Assembly (NCBI GenBank): GCA_020161405.1
Contig: JAIUOD010000001.1
Span: 124,001 to 188,000 of the forward strand
DNA from: Pseudomonadota bacterium
Lineage (GTDB): Bacteria > Pseudomonadota > Alphaproteobacteria > Caulobacterales > Aquidulcibacteraceae
Direction: 5' to 3'
DNA: 64,000 bases
A program made the position numbers and the translations under genes. Below are positions 17,649 through 26,612 of this stretch, piece after piece. The notes under the pieces are model-generated. The model did no database searches and had not been told where the DNA came from. It worked only from the letters and a program-made list of their open reading frames with translations. The stretch's first letter is position 1. Every line of letters starts with the position of its first letter.

Positions 17649-18158
17649 TCACATTTGTTCCAATAATTCCAGTATTTTTGATATTGTATTGACGTTACGC
17701 CCTGTAGAAATTTTGTGCCATGGCGCCGATAGTTTTGAACTTCCCATACCGTAGCTATAATAAGTATAAATCACATTATTTTTTGAAATTATTTTTTCTT
17801 CTTTATGGTTTTTAACACCATCCATTACATTAATAGGCATGTCATCCAATAGGCTAATAATTACCCGAATTGGTTCAAGGTTTTTGAATGGGTTGTCGCT
17901 AATTATTTTTCTTATTTCTTCTATAGTTCGAACATAAACACCAATTGATTTGCCAAAAAATTCACGCAATTTTGAATCAATCGCTGCCTGAATTAATTTT
18001 GGTTCAAGGTCACATTGAAAAACTACATTACCACTTGCAATATAGGTTTTCACATTTTCAAAGCCCAAATCTTCACACATGTTTTTAAGTTCTGACATTG
18101 TTAATTTGCCAGTACCAGAAACATTAACGGCGCGTAGAAAAGCGGCATATTTTTGCAT
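17649..18158 (-). CDS. DUF1697 domain protein
   Basis: A 169-residue cytoplasmic protein with the DUF1697 signature at its start (KYAAFLRAVNVSGTGKLTMS) and then LGFENVKTYIASGNVVFQ, and near the end a typical conserved segment SKLSAPWHKISTGRNVNT. The biochemical role of DUF1697 is not known. It lies 13 bases upstream of the amidohydrolase gene on the same strand and may be co-transcribed with it. The length matches the family. Confidence 0.92.
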   Translation of the reverse strand: MQKYAAFLRAVNVSGTGKLTMSELKNMCEDLGFENVKTYIASGNVVFQCDLEPKLIQAAIDSKLREFFGKSIGVYVRTIEEIRKIISDNPFKNLEPIRVIISLLDDMPINVMDGVKNHKEEKIISKNNVIYTYYSYGMGSSKLSAPWHKISTGRNVNTISKILELLEQM

Positions 18159-18205
18159 ATATATATCCCTTGCGCATTATATTCGCATAATATAATTAAT
18201 AATCA

Positions 18206-18436
18206 ATGCTTGAATTACGCCCCAATTGTGAATGTTGCGATATTGATTTACCGCCCGAAACCCCTGCTTTTATTTGCACTTTTGAATGCACATTTTGCGA
18301 AACTTGCACAGATGAAATATTCAAAGGCACATGCCCCAATTGTGGCGGTGATTTGCAAAAGCGCCCAATACGCCCCGCCCGTCATTTAATTAAATATCCT
18401 GCAAGCAGGGATAGAATTTTGAAAAAACATGTATAA
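18206..18436 (+). CDS. DUF1272 small zinc-ribbon-like protein
   Basis: A 76-residue protein with MLELRPNCECCDIDLPPETP, then CTFECTFCETCTDEIFKGTC and PNCGGDLQKRP, the conserved cysteine arrangement of DUF1272. The four CxxC-type pairs suggest two structural zinc sites. The function is unknown; family members are common next to metabolic genes. It ends 22 bases before the flavin dehydrogenase start and likely shares its transcript. Confidence 0.93.
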   Translation: MLELRPNCECCDIDLPPETPAFICTFECTFCETCTDEIFKGTCPNCGGDLQKRPIRPARHLIKYPASRDRILKKHV

Positions 18437-18458
18437 TCTCCCCCACTTGGAGAGAAAT

Positions 18459-19832
18459 ATGTTTCAGCAATTCATTGATATTCTTGGCGAAAATGGCGTT
18501 ATTCATGGTGATGAAGTAAAAAAACGCCCTGCTGATTGGGTTGGTTCAAGCAATTGCAATGCCCTTGCAGTCTTGCGACCGCAAAATAGCGATGAATTAT
18601 CGCAAATCATGAAAATTTGCCATTCTGAAAATCTAAAAGTTGTTCCTGCGGGCGGCCTTACTGGTCTTGTTCACGGCACTGATTGCCAAAATGATGAAAT
18701 CCAAATCTCTTTCGAGCGTATGAATAAAGTTATTTCTATTGATACAGTCGGAAAAACCATGTTGGTTGAGGCAGGCTGCCCACTTCAAAAAATTCACGAG
18801 GCGGCGAATGAACATGGCCTTATGTATGCAATTGATTTGGGCGCGCGTGGTTCGTGCACAATTGGTGGTAATATTTCGACCAATGCAGGCGGCAATCAAG
18901 TTATTCGCTATGGCATGACACGCGAACAAGTACTTGGTCTTGAGGCGGTTTTGGCAGATGGAACAATTGTTTCAAGCCTTAATTCACTTTTGAAAAATAA
19001 TGCAGGCTATGATTTAAAACAATTATTCATTGGTACAGAGGGTACATTGGGTCTTGTAACCAAGGCGATTATTCGCCTTTATCCAAAGCCAGTTTCAACC
19101 AATTGCGCACTTGTGGCTTTTGATAGTTTTAATCAATTAACCGAATTTTTCGGCCTTGTTTCAAATGCGTTTGGCGGCGCTTTATCAAGTTTTGAGGCAA
19201 TGTGGGGCAATCATTATGAACTTTTAACCACACGTTCTAACCGCCATGCCCCACCAATTGCAATTGGTGCGCCATATTATGCAATTGTGGAAACCCAAGG
19301 TTTTGATGAGGAAAAAGATAGTGAAAATTTCAATCAAGTACTTGAAAATTTGATTGAAAATGAAAAGCTAATTGATGCCACAATCTGCCAAAACCAAACC
19401 CAACGTGAGGCGATTTGGAAAATCCGTGAAGATATTATTGGCCTTTATCAATTACTTGCCCCACTTGCGATTTTTGATGTTTCAATGCCGATTGTTGAGA
19501 TGGAAAATTACGATAAAAACCTAAAAGCCGCGATAAAAAATGAATTTGGCGATGCCGCCGAAGTTATAACTTGGGGTCATATTGGTGATTGTAATTTGCA
19601 TATTGTTGTATCACCGAAAGTTTGGAATGATGATACACATAGAAAAATCGAAGAACATGTCTATTCCCCGCTTAAACCCCTTAATGGCTCAATAAGTGCC
19701 GAACATGGTATAGGGGTTGAAAAGCGCGATTTCCTTTGGGTTTCACGCAATGAAAATGAAATTTCCCTTATGCGCACCCTAAAATCCGCCCTTGATCCAA
19801 AGGGGATTTTGAATATGGGGAAAGTGATTTAA
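18459..19832 (+). CDS. FAD-linked D-2-hydroxyacid dehydrogenase (GlcD/D-lactate dehydrogenase-like)
   Basis: Oxidises a D-2-hydroxy acid with FAD. ATG 18459 has GGAGAG nine to four bases upstream, better than the earlier in-frame codons. The VAO-type FAD domain shows VVPAGGLTGLVHGTD, GARGSCTIGGNISTNAGG and IGTEGTLGLVTKAIIRLYP; the C-terminal domain has WGHIGDCNLHIVVSP and ends with GSISAEHGIGVEKRDFL and DPKGILNMGKVI. This is the D-2-hydroxyglutarate/D-lactate dehydrogenase branch. The exact substrate is uncertain. It converges on the Anbu gene with one base between the stop codons. Confidence 0.9.
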   Translation: MFQQFIDILGENGVIHGDEVKKRPADWVGSSNCNALAVLRPQNSDELSQIMKICHSENLKVVPAGGLTGLVHGTDCQNDEIQISFERMNKVISIDTVGKTMLVEAGCPLQKIHEAANEHGLMYAIDLGARGSCTIGGNISTNAGGNQVIRYGMTREQVLGLEAVLADGTIVSSLNSLLKNNAGYDLKQLFIGTEGTLGLVTKAIIRLYPKPVSTNCALVAFDSFNQLTEFFGLVSNAFGGALSSFEAMWGNHYELLTTRSNRHAPPIAIGAPYYAIVETQGFDEEKDSENFNQVLENLIENEKLIDATICQNQTQREAIWKIREDIIGLYQLLAPLAIFDVSMPIVEMENYDKNLKAAIKNEFGDAAEVITWGHIGDCNLHIVVSPKVWNDDTHRKIEEHVYSPLKPLNGSISAEHGIGVEKRDFLWVSRNENEISLMRTLKSALDPKGILNMGKVI

Positions 19833-19833
19833 T

Positions 19834-20586
19834 TTATTTATTTGCGGGCAATTCAACAAATGGCGGCCTTGGGATTGATGCCTGCGCTTCGCGTAGTTTT
19901 TGCCCCCACGCGCGTGAAAGGTCTTGGAAATAGGCATCGTCGCGCTCAACGCGGTATTTAACGGGTTTTGCGCCCTCACCGCGCCTTAGCATTAAAATAT
20001 CAATCGGCAGCCCTACCGCCAAATTCGAGCGCATAGTTGAATCAAATGATATAAGCGCCAATTTTACCGCCTCATTAAACGGTGTTTCATATTGTAATGC
20101 GCGGTCTAAAATCGGTTTGCCATATTTTAATTCGCCAATTTGCAAATATGGCGTATCAAGGCCGCAAGAAATTGAATTGCCAACATCATAAATCAAATAT
20201 AATTTTAATTTTTCTTTGCCAATTTGCCCACCCAAAAGCATTGTCGCGCCAAATGAAATGCCTTCAGCCTCATAGCCTGATTTGATTTCAATTTGGGTTT
20301 CGCGCAAAACTTTGCCAACTAATTCAGCGGCACGAAAAAGGGTTGGAACCGTATAAAGGGTTTCAATTTCGCCAGTTTCTTCGTTTTTTATACCTTCTTC
20401 AAGTTTAGCAAGAGTGGCCTGTGTTACCGATAAATTACCCGCCGTTGCAATCGAAATTACGCGGTCATCAGCCTCGAACAAATAAAGTTTGCGATATGAA
20501 GAAATATTATCAACGCCCGCATTGGTGCGCGTATCAGCCATCATAATTAGGCCTGCATCAATTAACATTCCAACGCAATAAGTCAA
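19834..20586 (-). CDS. Anbu-type (proteasome-like) peptidase
   Basis: A 250-residue Ntn-hydrolase of the Anbu/BPH family, ancestral-looking relatives of the proteasome and HslV. After removal of Met1 the N-terminal Thr2 is the expected nucleophile (TYCVGMLIDAGLIMMADTRTN; Asp and Lys partners in ADTRTNAG and SYRKL). The middle contains FGATMLLGGQIG and GKPILDRALQYETPF as in Anbu. It is the last gene of the conserved four-gene cluster with transglutaminase, alpha-E and ATP-grasp genes, all on this strand. The physiological substrate of the cluster is unknown. Confidence 0.93.
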   Translation of the reverse strand: MTYCVGMLIDAGLIMMADTRTNAGVDNISSYRKLYLFEADDRVISIATAGNLSVTQATLAKLEEGIKNEETGEIETLYTVPTLFRAAELVGKVLRETQIEIKSGYEAEGISFGATMLLGGQIGKEKLKLYLIYDVGNSISCGLDTPYLQIGELKYGKPILDRALQYETPFNEAVKLALISFDSTMRSNLAVGLPIDILMLRRGEGAKPVKYRVERDDAYFQDLSRAWGQKLREAQASIPRPPFVELPANK

Positions 20587-20603
20587 AACCGCCCCCGACT
20601 AAC

Positions 20604-21425
20604 TTATGATTGCCACTGACTCTGTGACTGTCTGACGTGTAACCCAACCGACATTGTCTCAATACCGCCGCCAATCCTAGTACCAGATACAGGTGCTGCG
20701 TCACGATAATCAAGCCCAATTGCTACACGAACATAATTTTCATCTGCACAAATTGCATTTACAGGGTCAAAGGCCACCCAGCCAAGGTTATCAACATAAG
20801 ATTCAGCCCATGCATGTGCCGCCTCTTGATAATCATTGCCATCTTGGCGCAACAAGTGACCAGAAACGTAGCGTGATGGAATATTCATCGCACGGCAAGC
20901 CGCAATGAAAATATGTGCTTGATCTTGGCATACACCTGATTTTGCTTCAAAGGCAGCCTTGGCATCGGTTATTGTTGTTGTGGATTGCGTATCAAATTTA
21001 ATATCGGCATGAAGCGCAGCCATTAAATCATGCAAGCCACTAAGCCTTTCCTTGCCATCCATATTAGTTTTGGCAAATTCGATTATGTCATTATTTGGCG
21101 TTGCAAGCGGTGAATAGCGGCAATAAACACTTGGCGGTAATGTTTCGACAACATCTTTTTGCACGCCTGAATTAGTATTCGTATCAATCGTTCCAATGGT
21201 TTCAATGGTTAGATTGTGAATTTGGCTATCGATTGAAAGCGTGTGGCATTGATTGCCAAAGGCATCTTTAAACGCATTTAATTTACCCTTGGTGTCAAAA
21301 TTAATACCCCATGCAATCACATTTTGATTGCCATTGGTAACAGGCGTAAGCCGCAAAACCTGAAGCAATTGGCGCGCGGGTTGCGAATATTCGTATTTGG
21401 TTATGTGATCTATTTGTATACGCAT
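20604..21425 (-). CDS. Transglutaminase-like cysteine protein of the Anbu cluster
   Basis: A 273-residue protein with an N-terminal beta domain (MRIQIDHITKYEYSQPARQLLQVLRLTP) and a transglutaminase core. The catalytic triad is visible: Cys in KSGVCQDQAHIFIAACRAMN, His in EAAHAWAESYV and Asp in GWVAFDPVNA. It may form or cleave isopeptide bonds in the cytoplasm; no signal peptide is present. The start lies one base after the stop of the alpha-E gene, implying coupled translation. Confidence 0.93.
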   Translation of the reverse strand: MRIQIDHITKYEYSQPARQLLQVLRLTPVTNGNQNVIAWGINFDTKGKLNAFKDAFGNQCHTLSIDSQIHNLTIETIGTIDTNTNSGVQKDVVETLPPSVYCRYSPLATPNNDIIEFAKTNMDGKERLSGLHDLMAALHADIKFDTQSTTTITDAKAAFEAKSGVCQDQAHIFIAACRAMNIPSRYVSGHLLRQDGNDYQEAAHAWAESYVDNLGWVAFDPVNAICADENYVRVAIGLDYRDAAPVSGTRIGGGIETMSVGLHVRQSQSQWQS

Positions 21426-21426
21426 T

Positions 21427-22356
21427 TTAAAACATAAATTGCTCGGCTATTGAGAAGCCAAGATTGTTATTATCGGCCAAAAACTCACTTAAAAATTCAT
21501 GTAATCCATATTGGATAACATTTTCAATATTCGTAGTGGTAATTTTCGATTGTAATTGCCGCGCCTGCCAATCGGCTGCACCATTTAAGCCAGTTTGCGC
21601 GCGCATACGACCCAATAGAAGATTAATTTCAAGAACACATGCCGCCAAAGAACGCGGCATCACATCCCTAAAAATCATCATATCGGCAACATTGCGTGAT
21701 GAAAGACCTTCACGATAAAGCCAACGATACGCGGTTTCCGCTGAAACCGAACGCAAAAGCGCCGTCCATTGCGCATGATCAATTGGCCCACCAACATAAT
21801 CTTCACGTGGCAATAAAACGTGATATTTCACATCCAAAAGCCGCGCCGTATTATCCGCCCTTTCTATCGCTGCACCCAATCTTGCAAACCAAAAAGGTTC
21901 GGAACGAAGCATGGTGCGTTGAATTGCACCGTCATAGCCGCGCGCTATTTCTTCAACCCATGCCAAGAAAGAATTTATGTCTTTTTTGGCATCTTTACGT
22001 TTTTTGGCAAAGCCAATCCATGCCTCATTCAAAGTCTCGAAAACTTCGCGCGTTACGGCTGTTCGAACGGAACGTGCATCATGGCGCGCCTTGGCAAAGC
22101 ATGAAATTATGCTTGATGGATTAGTCTCATCAAAAAGCATGAAATCAAGAACGGCATTTTTATCAAGATTTTGACAATCACCTTGATAATAATTCCCCAC
22201 ACCTGCGGCATCAAAGGCGCTTTTAAGACCCGATTGACCATCAGAATAAGGTAACATGTCAAATTTGATAGCGGCATCTATAAGGCGGGCGGTAAAATCT
22301 GCGCGCTCTATATGGCGCCCCATCCAATAAAGTGAACTTGCGGCACGTGATAACAT
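21427..22356 (-). CDS. Alpha-E domain protein
   Basis: A 309-residue, almost fully helical protein with the family opening MLSRAASSLYWMGRHIERADFTARLID and then a second ERADNTARLLDVKYHVLL segment. Alpha-E proteins accompany circularly permuted ATP-grasp enzymes and are thought to help synthesise a peptide product. Its ATG overlaps the ATP-grasp stop codon as TAATG, so the two are translationally coupled. Confidence 0.93.
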   Translation of the reverse strand: MLSRAASSLYWMGRHIERADFTARLIDAAIKFDMLPYSDGQSGLKSAFDAAGVGNYYQGDCQNLDKNAVLDFMLFDETNPSSIISCFAKARHDARSVRTAVTREVFETLNEAWIGFAKKRKDAKKDINSFLAWVEEIARGYDGAIQRTMLRSEPFWFARLGAAIERADNTARLLDVKYHVLLPREDYVGGPIDHAQWTALLRSVSAETAYRWLYREGLSSRNVADMMIFRDVMPRSLAACVLEINLLLGRMRAQTGLNGAADWQARQLQSKITTTNIENVIQYGLHEFLSEFLADNNNLGFSIAEQFMF

Positions 22357-23795
22357 TATGCACCCTCCACAATATCATCAACTACCCATGTATCTTTGGT
22401 TCCGCCACCTTGCGATGAATTAACCACCAAAGAGCCTTCGGTTAGGGCAACACGTGTAAGGCCACCCGGCACAATTTCAACGCCTTTTGAACCTGTTAGA
22501 ATAAAAGGCCTTAAATCCACATGGCGCGGTGCAAGCCCTTTTTCAGTTAAAGTTGGGCAGGTTGAAAGCGCCAATGTGGGTTGGGCAATAAATCTATGGG
22601 GTTCGGCGATAAGATGTTTTCTAAAATCTTCGATTTGCGCCTTGGTTGATGTTGGGCCAACCAACATTCCATAACCGCCCGAACCATCAACAAGTTTCAC
22701 AACCAATTCAGGCAGATTATCCAAAACATATTTCAAACTGTCGGCTTCGCGGCAGCGATAGGTTTCAACATTCGGAAGTTTGGCATCTTTGCCCGTATAG
22801 AATTTCACAATTTCGGGCATATAAGAATAAATCGCCTTATCATCGGCAATACCCGTTCCCGGTGCATTAACAATTGTGACATTTCCTGCCGCATAACAAT
22901 CCATAAGCCCAGGCAGGCCAAGCATTGAATTTGGGTCAAACATCAATGGATCGATAAAATCATCATCGACACGGCGATAAATAACGTCAACCTTTAATGG
23001 GCCATTGGTTGATCGCATGAAGACTTGGCGGTCACGAACGAATAAATCATGCCCTTCAACCAATTCAACACCAATATGATCGGCCAAGAATGAATGTTCA
23101 TAAAATGCCGAATTATAAGGCCCAGGTGTCATTACCACACAGCGTGGGTCACCGCCGCAATTATTTGGCGCAACCGAGCGTAACATACGATGCAAAGCAT
23201 CAGGATAATGTTCAACTGGTCTGATTTTATGCTTTTCAATTAAGTTTGGAAAAAGCCTTTCCATAGCTTCACGATCTTCAAGCATATATGAAACACCCGA
23301 TGGGGTGCGTGCATTATCCTCTAATACATAAAAATCATTGGCTCCGGTTCGAACAATATCAATTCCGCAAATATGCGCCCAGACATCATGTGGCGGATTT
23401 ATATTTGTCATCTGAAGGCGAAATTGCGGATTTGAATATATTAAATCATCAGGCAAAATGCCCGCTTTCATGATTTCACGCGAACCATAAATATCGGATA
23501 AAAACATATTTATCGCATTGACACGCTGTATCAGGCCTTCGGATAAATCATCCCATTCCTTACCAGATATTATGCGCGGAATTATATCAAATGGAATAAT
23601 TCTCTCTTCGGCTTCTTCATTGGAATATACGGCAAAAGTAATACCAGTTTTACGAAAAATATGTTCTGCTGCTTGCTTTCTAAGATTTAAGTCTTCATTA
23701 CTTATATCTTCAAGCCATGCAGCGAAATTAACATAGGGGCCGCGTGGATCTTCGCCACCCCAATCGCCCCACATCTCATCAAATGCTTTTTTCAT
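22356..23795 (-). CDS. Circularly permuted type-2 ATP-grasp protein
   Basis: A 479-residue ATP-dependent ligase-like protein, first gene of the four-gene cluster. Recognisable segments are GITFAVYSNEEAEERIIPFD, the FYVLEDNARTPSGVSYMLEDR region, NPGPYNSAFYEH-like TPGPYNSAFYEHSFLADHIG and LVKLVDGSGGYGMLVGPTS near the C-terminus. Such proteins probably form amide bonds; the product is unknown. The 243-base gap upstream holds its promoter, divergent from the SDR gene. It is co-transcribed with the alpha-E, transglutaminase and Anbu genes. Confidence 0.93.
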   Translation of the reverse strand: MKKAFDEMWGDWGGEDPRGPYVNFAAWLEDISNEDLNLRKQAAEHIFRKTGITFAVYSNEEAEERIIPFDIIPRIISGKEWDDLSEGLIQRVNAINMFLSDIYGSREIMKAGILPDDLIYSNPQFRLQMTNINPPHDVWAHICGIDIVRTGANDFYVLEDNARTPSGVSYMLEDREAMERLFPNLIEKHKIRPVEHYPDALHRMLRSVAPNNCGGDPRCVVMTPGPYNSAFYEHSFLADHIGVELVEGHDLFVRDRQVFMRSTNGPLKVDVIYRRVDDDFIDPLMFDPNSMLGLPGLMDCYAAGNVTIVNAPGTGIADDKAIYSYMPEIVKFYTGKDAKLPNVETYRCREADSLKYVLDNLPELVVKLVDGSGGYGMLVGPTSTKAQIEDFRKHLIAEPHRFIAQPTLALSTCPTLTEKGLAPRHVDLRPFILTGSKGVEIVPGGLTRVALTEGSLVVNSSQGGGTKDTWVVDDIVEGA

Positions 23796-23991
23796 GCTTC
23801 CACCTTCAAGATGAGTATGAACCTGCCTTAATTTTGTGCAAGCCTGCTTTGTGAAATTAGTTATTTGCGCAATAATTGCACTATAATATTCATAAAATTG
23901 CCTAATTTAAAGGCATGACTTAGGCAGCAAAAATAATTACCGCCAAGAAACCAACAAGAAATGTCATTGACAAAATTGTACTTAATACCTA

Positions 23992-24029
23992 ATTATTCAT
24001 TGTTCGATATTTCCGAACTAATGAATAAT
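23992..24029. promoter_or_regulatory. Operator-like dyad in the promoter of the SDR gene
   Basis: ATTATTCATTGTTCG and CGAACTAATGAATAAT form an inverted repeat (one extra base in one arm) around seven bases. A TTGACA minus-35 at 23967-23972 and TAATTA 17 bases later place the dyad over the minus-10 and transcription start. ArsR-type repressors bind dyads of this kind, and an ArsR gene converges on the SDR gene. Confidence 0.7.
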
Positions 24030-24038
24030 AGGTGATTT

Positions 24039-24797
24039 ATGGAAAAAAATTTTGAAGGAAAAAATATTGTTATAACTGGTGGCTCTACTGGAATTGGTTT
24101 TGCAACCGCCATTGCATTTAAAAATAAGGGCGCAAGCAACATATTTATCAGTGCAAGAAGCCTTGATAGCCTAAAAAAAGCAAAAGAAGAAATCGGCGAT
24201 ATTGCGCATATTTATCAAGGTGACGTTTCAACTACATCGGGAATAGAAGGATTTAAAAACTTTATAGCAGAAAAGAAAATTGAGATTGACGTTCTTTTTG
24301 CAAATGCAGGAATTGCGCAAAATAATAATTTTGGCCAAACTTCAGAAGAAGAGTTTAACAAAACTTTTGATATAAATGTAAAAGGCGTGTTTTTTACGGT
24401 ACAATCGCTTTTGCCACTTTTAAAAGATGGCTCGTCCGTGATTTTAAATGCATCCATTGTGTCTAATAAAGGAATGGCAAATTTAAGCCTTTATAATGCA
24501 TCAAAAGCCGCCGTTAGATCATTTGCCAGAAGTTTTGCAAATGATTTAAAAGAACGAAAAATACGCGTAAACGCCCTAAGCCCTGGCGTTACACTAACGC
24601 CGATTATGAAAAACGGCCTTAAAATGGATGACGCACAAATTGAAGGCTTTAAAGAATATATCAAAGAAGCAGCCCCCGCAGGTCGCTTCGCAGAACCAAG
24701 CGAAATCGCATCAGCGGTATTATTCTTAGCATCAGATGCTTCAACCTATGTAAACGGAATTGAACTAAGCGTAGATGGTGGATTTGCGCAAATATAA
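24039..24797 (+). CDS. Short-chain dehydrogenase/reductase
   Basis: A 252-residue classical SDR. The cofactor motif is VITGGSTGIGFA (residues 11-22), followed by NAG at 89-91, Ser139, Tyr152 and Lys156 (YNASK), and a C-terminal SPGVTLTPIMKNG and VDGGFAQI. The Arg/Ser after the second beta strand suggests NADPH. Substrate unknown. AGGTGA precedes the ATG. It is probably repressed through the dyad at 23992-24029 by the adjacent ArsR protein; the two genes converge with no gap. Confidence 0.92.
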   Translation: MEKNFEGKNIVITGGSTGIGFATAIAFKNKGASNIFISARSLDSLKKAKEEIGDIAHIYQGDVSTTSGIEGFKNFIAEKKIEIDVLFANAGIAQNNNFGQTSEEEFNKTFDINVKGVFFTVQSLLPLLKDGSSVILNASIVSNKGMANLSLYNASKAAVRSFARSFANDLKERKIRVNALSPGVTLTPIMKNGLKMDDAQIEGFKEYIKEAAPAGRFAEPSEIASAVLFLASDASTYVNGIELSVDGGFAQI

Positions 24798-25136
24798 TTA
24801 GGAAGCTGGACAACATTTATTGTGCGCCATTTGGCGTACAATATTGTCCAGTAATCCGGGGAAAAGTTGGTTTAATTCTTCAACCCGAACTTTATTGATA
24901 TTTTCAACACCCTTTTTAGTGGTATGAATAACCCCATATTCACGCAATATTCTAAAATGGTTTGAAAGTGTCGATTTTGCAGTTTCACAATATTGTTGAG
25001 CAGCCAATGTGCAATTCATGCCATCGGTGTGGTTCAAAATTGTTTCCACGATTTTAAGGCGAATAGGATCGCCCAGCGCGTATAATACGCCTGCAAGGCT
25101 AATATCGTCTATTTTCGGGTGTAAAATTTGGCTCAT
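24798..25136 (-). CDS. ArsR-family winged-helix repressor
   Basis: A 112-residue helix-turn-helix regulator: VLYALGDPIRLKIVETILNH, then AKSTLSNHFRILREYGVIHT, the ArsR recognition helix, and a beta-wing. It has cysteines at the start of the recognition region (MNCTLAAQQYCE) and a C-terminal CC pair that could sense thiol-reactive compounds. ATG 25136 is preferred to a TTG two codons earlier. It converges on the SDR gene with the two stop codons abutting, an arrangement that suggests it regulates that gene. Confidence 0.88.
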   Translation of the reverse strand: MSQILHPKIDDISLAGVLYALGDPIRLKIVETILNHTDGMNCTLAAQQYCETAKSTLSNHFRILREYGVIHTTKKGVENINKVRVEELNQLFPGLLDNIVRQMAHNKCCPAS

Positions 25137-25230
25137 GTTCAATAATATCTTTGGTTATACCATAAATAATGATTGCAACATTGAATTCAAGGTTTCAACA
25201 CTTTTTCACATTTTCGAAAATGGGGCACTT

Positions 25231-25506
25231 TTAATTTATAGTATAATTTGCCCTATCTTCAACCGCACAAGTTTTGTTCTCAGGTGTGTTTTTAAGAACA
25301 ACCTTTAACAAAGAAGACAGTGTAGTAAAGATTTCATCCCAAATATAATCACGCTCAACACAGTCAGGAAGCGAATTATACGTGCTCCATAATTGTGGTA
25401 AATGACCAACACAATTTATAGAATCAAATTTTGGAATATTAGTATTCGAACTATTATTCTCAATACTAATATAATTTTGTTTCTTGCTTTTAAGTGATTG
25501 CGCCAT
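25231..25506 (-). CDS. Hypothetical protein, 91 residues
   Basis: ATG 25506 is preceded by GGAGG five bases upstream, so I use it instead of the longer frame. The N-terminus is Ser/Lys/Asn-rich and probably disordered, followed by a helix-rich part with CVGHLPQLWSTYNSLPDC and DYIWDEIFTTLSSLLKVVL. No signal peptide, membrane helix or known domain is seen. It stands alone in an AT-rich area. The good ribosome-binding site is the main support. Confidence 0.55.
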   Translation of the reverse strand: MAQSLKSKKQNYISIENNSSNTNIPKFDSINCVGHLPQLWSTYNSLPDCVERDYIWDEIFTTLSSLLKVVLKNTPENKTCAVEDRANYTIN

Positions 25507-25736
25507 GCTTCCCTCCTCGCATGATTTTTTCACAAGATAAACTACCTGATATAGTATCAATTAATATTGAGCATATGGTTTTATTTGCTAAATGTTCAAT
25601 ACATATTGGTTATACCTAAGCAATGAACAAATCAATAACAAAATAATTAAAACAATCAAATAAATAAAAGGTGTAACTAATCGGTTAGCTTAAGGGAATA
25701 TAAAATTAAAATTTTTTAATAAAAAAACTAATAGAA

Positions 25737-26150
25737 TCAGGCATTATCAAGTTTATCAGCGATATTGGTTAGGCGGCTAGAAGCAGAATCAAAAGATTGC
25801 GACGCAAGCTCAACAAGCTGTTGCATTTGAGTTTCAAACTCAGAAATCTTGTCCTGCATACCTTTTTGGGCATCACTTGAATCGATTCGTTGGTCACGAA
25901 GCCTTGCAAGTTCAGCCTCGGTAGATGAAAGTTTTTGCTTTAATTCATGCGCTTCATCAGCCAAAAGCAGCGCCGCCATCAAAAATAATTTTTGGTCACC
26001 GATTTGCCCAACATTCTGGGCCAAATTTTTTACATGATTATCAAATTGGCGAACAAGGCGGCGAATATGTTCCTCTTGATCATCGTCGCAGCCGATACCA
26101 TAGCTTCTTCCATTGACCTCGATTTGAATATTGCTCAATACACCATCCAT
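25737..26150 (-). CDS. zapA: Cell division protein ZapA
   Basis: A 137-residue FtsZ-ring-associated protein that bundles FtsZ. The ZapA head is MDGVLSNIQIEVNGRSYGIGC, then EEHIRRLVRQFDNHVKNLAQNVG, followed by KLFLMAALLLADEAHELKQK and a long C-terminal coiled coil, as in ZapA. The coiled coil from about residue 70 onward is longer than in Escherichia coli. It is three bases downstream of the DUF4164 gene, a standard alphaproteobacterial pairing. Confidence 0.92.
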   Translation of the reverse strand: MDGVLSNIQIEVNGRSYGIGCDDDQEEHIRRLVRQFDNHVKNLAQNVGQIGDQKLFLMAALLLADEAHELKQKLSSTEAELARLRDQRIDSSDAQKGMQDKISEFETQMQQLVELASQSFDSASSRLTNIADKLDNA

Positions 26151-26153
26151 TTA

Positions 26154-26477
26154 TTATGCGACCTGCACATTGCCGATAATATTCTTTAATTCATCAATCG
26201 TCTCATTTAAAGCACTTCTTGCTGCTTTAATTGCATTTTCCAATTCACGTTCACGCGCTTTTGATGCCATTAATTCTTCGCGTAAAATTAAATCTTCTGA
26301 TGATGCTTCCAAATTTGCAAGCGCAGCGGCTTTACCATCTTCAAAACCAGTAGAACGCGCCAAATCTGCAACTGTGTGTACAGCCTTTTGCAGGCTATTC
26401 TCTAACCGCTCTAATGAATCATTAAAACGTGTTACGGAACCTGACAACACGTCATAATCTATTGAAACTTCGCTCAT
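26154..26477 (-). CDS. DUF4164-type coiled-coil protein (ZapA partner)
   Basis: A 107-residue, mostly coiled-coil protein (VTRFNDSLERLENSLQKAV, then ELENAIKAARSALNETIDEL). Start Met at 26477 is chosen over the TTG just before. Genes of this type sit directly upstream of zapA in many alphaproteobacteria; a role at the division site is likely but inferred from location only. Confidence 0.85.
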   Translation of the reverse strand: MSEVSIDYDVLSGSVTRFNDSLERLENSLQKAVHTVADLARSTGFEDGKAAALANLEASSEDLILREELMASKARERELENAIKAARSALNETIDELKNIIGNVQVA

Positions 26478-26612
26478 CAATCACCCTATTGATATATTTT
26501 TGATTGAGAATCACTGGAAACTAAGGCTTTTTAAAGGGCTTTTCACATGCTTGTAAAGTAAAACCTTATTAATCAAAGCTTTTAATTTACCTTTTGCGAC
26601 CAAGCCTTTGTT

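Noticed and set aside
24798..25142. Longer ArsR reading frame starting with TTG at 25142
   Set aside because: It adds two residues only and ATG 25136 is an equally placed normal start; the difference is not informative.
25561..25736. 6S RNA gene downstream of zapA (its usual place in proteobacteria)
   Set aside because: The 176 bases are very AT-rich and show no long closing stem with a central bubble; no support from sequence alone.
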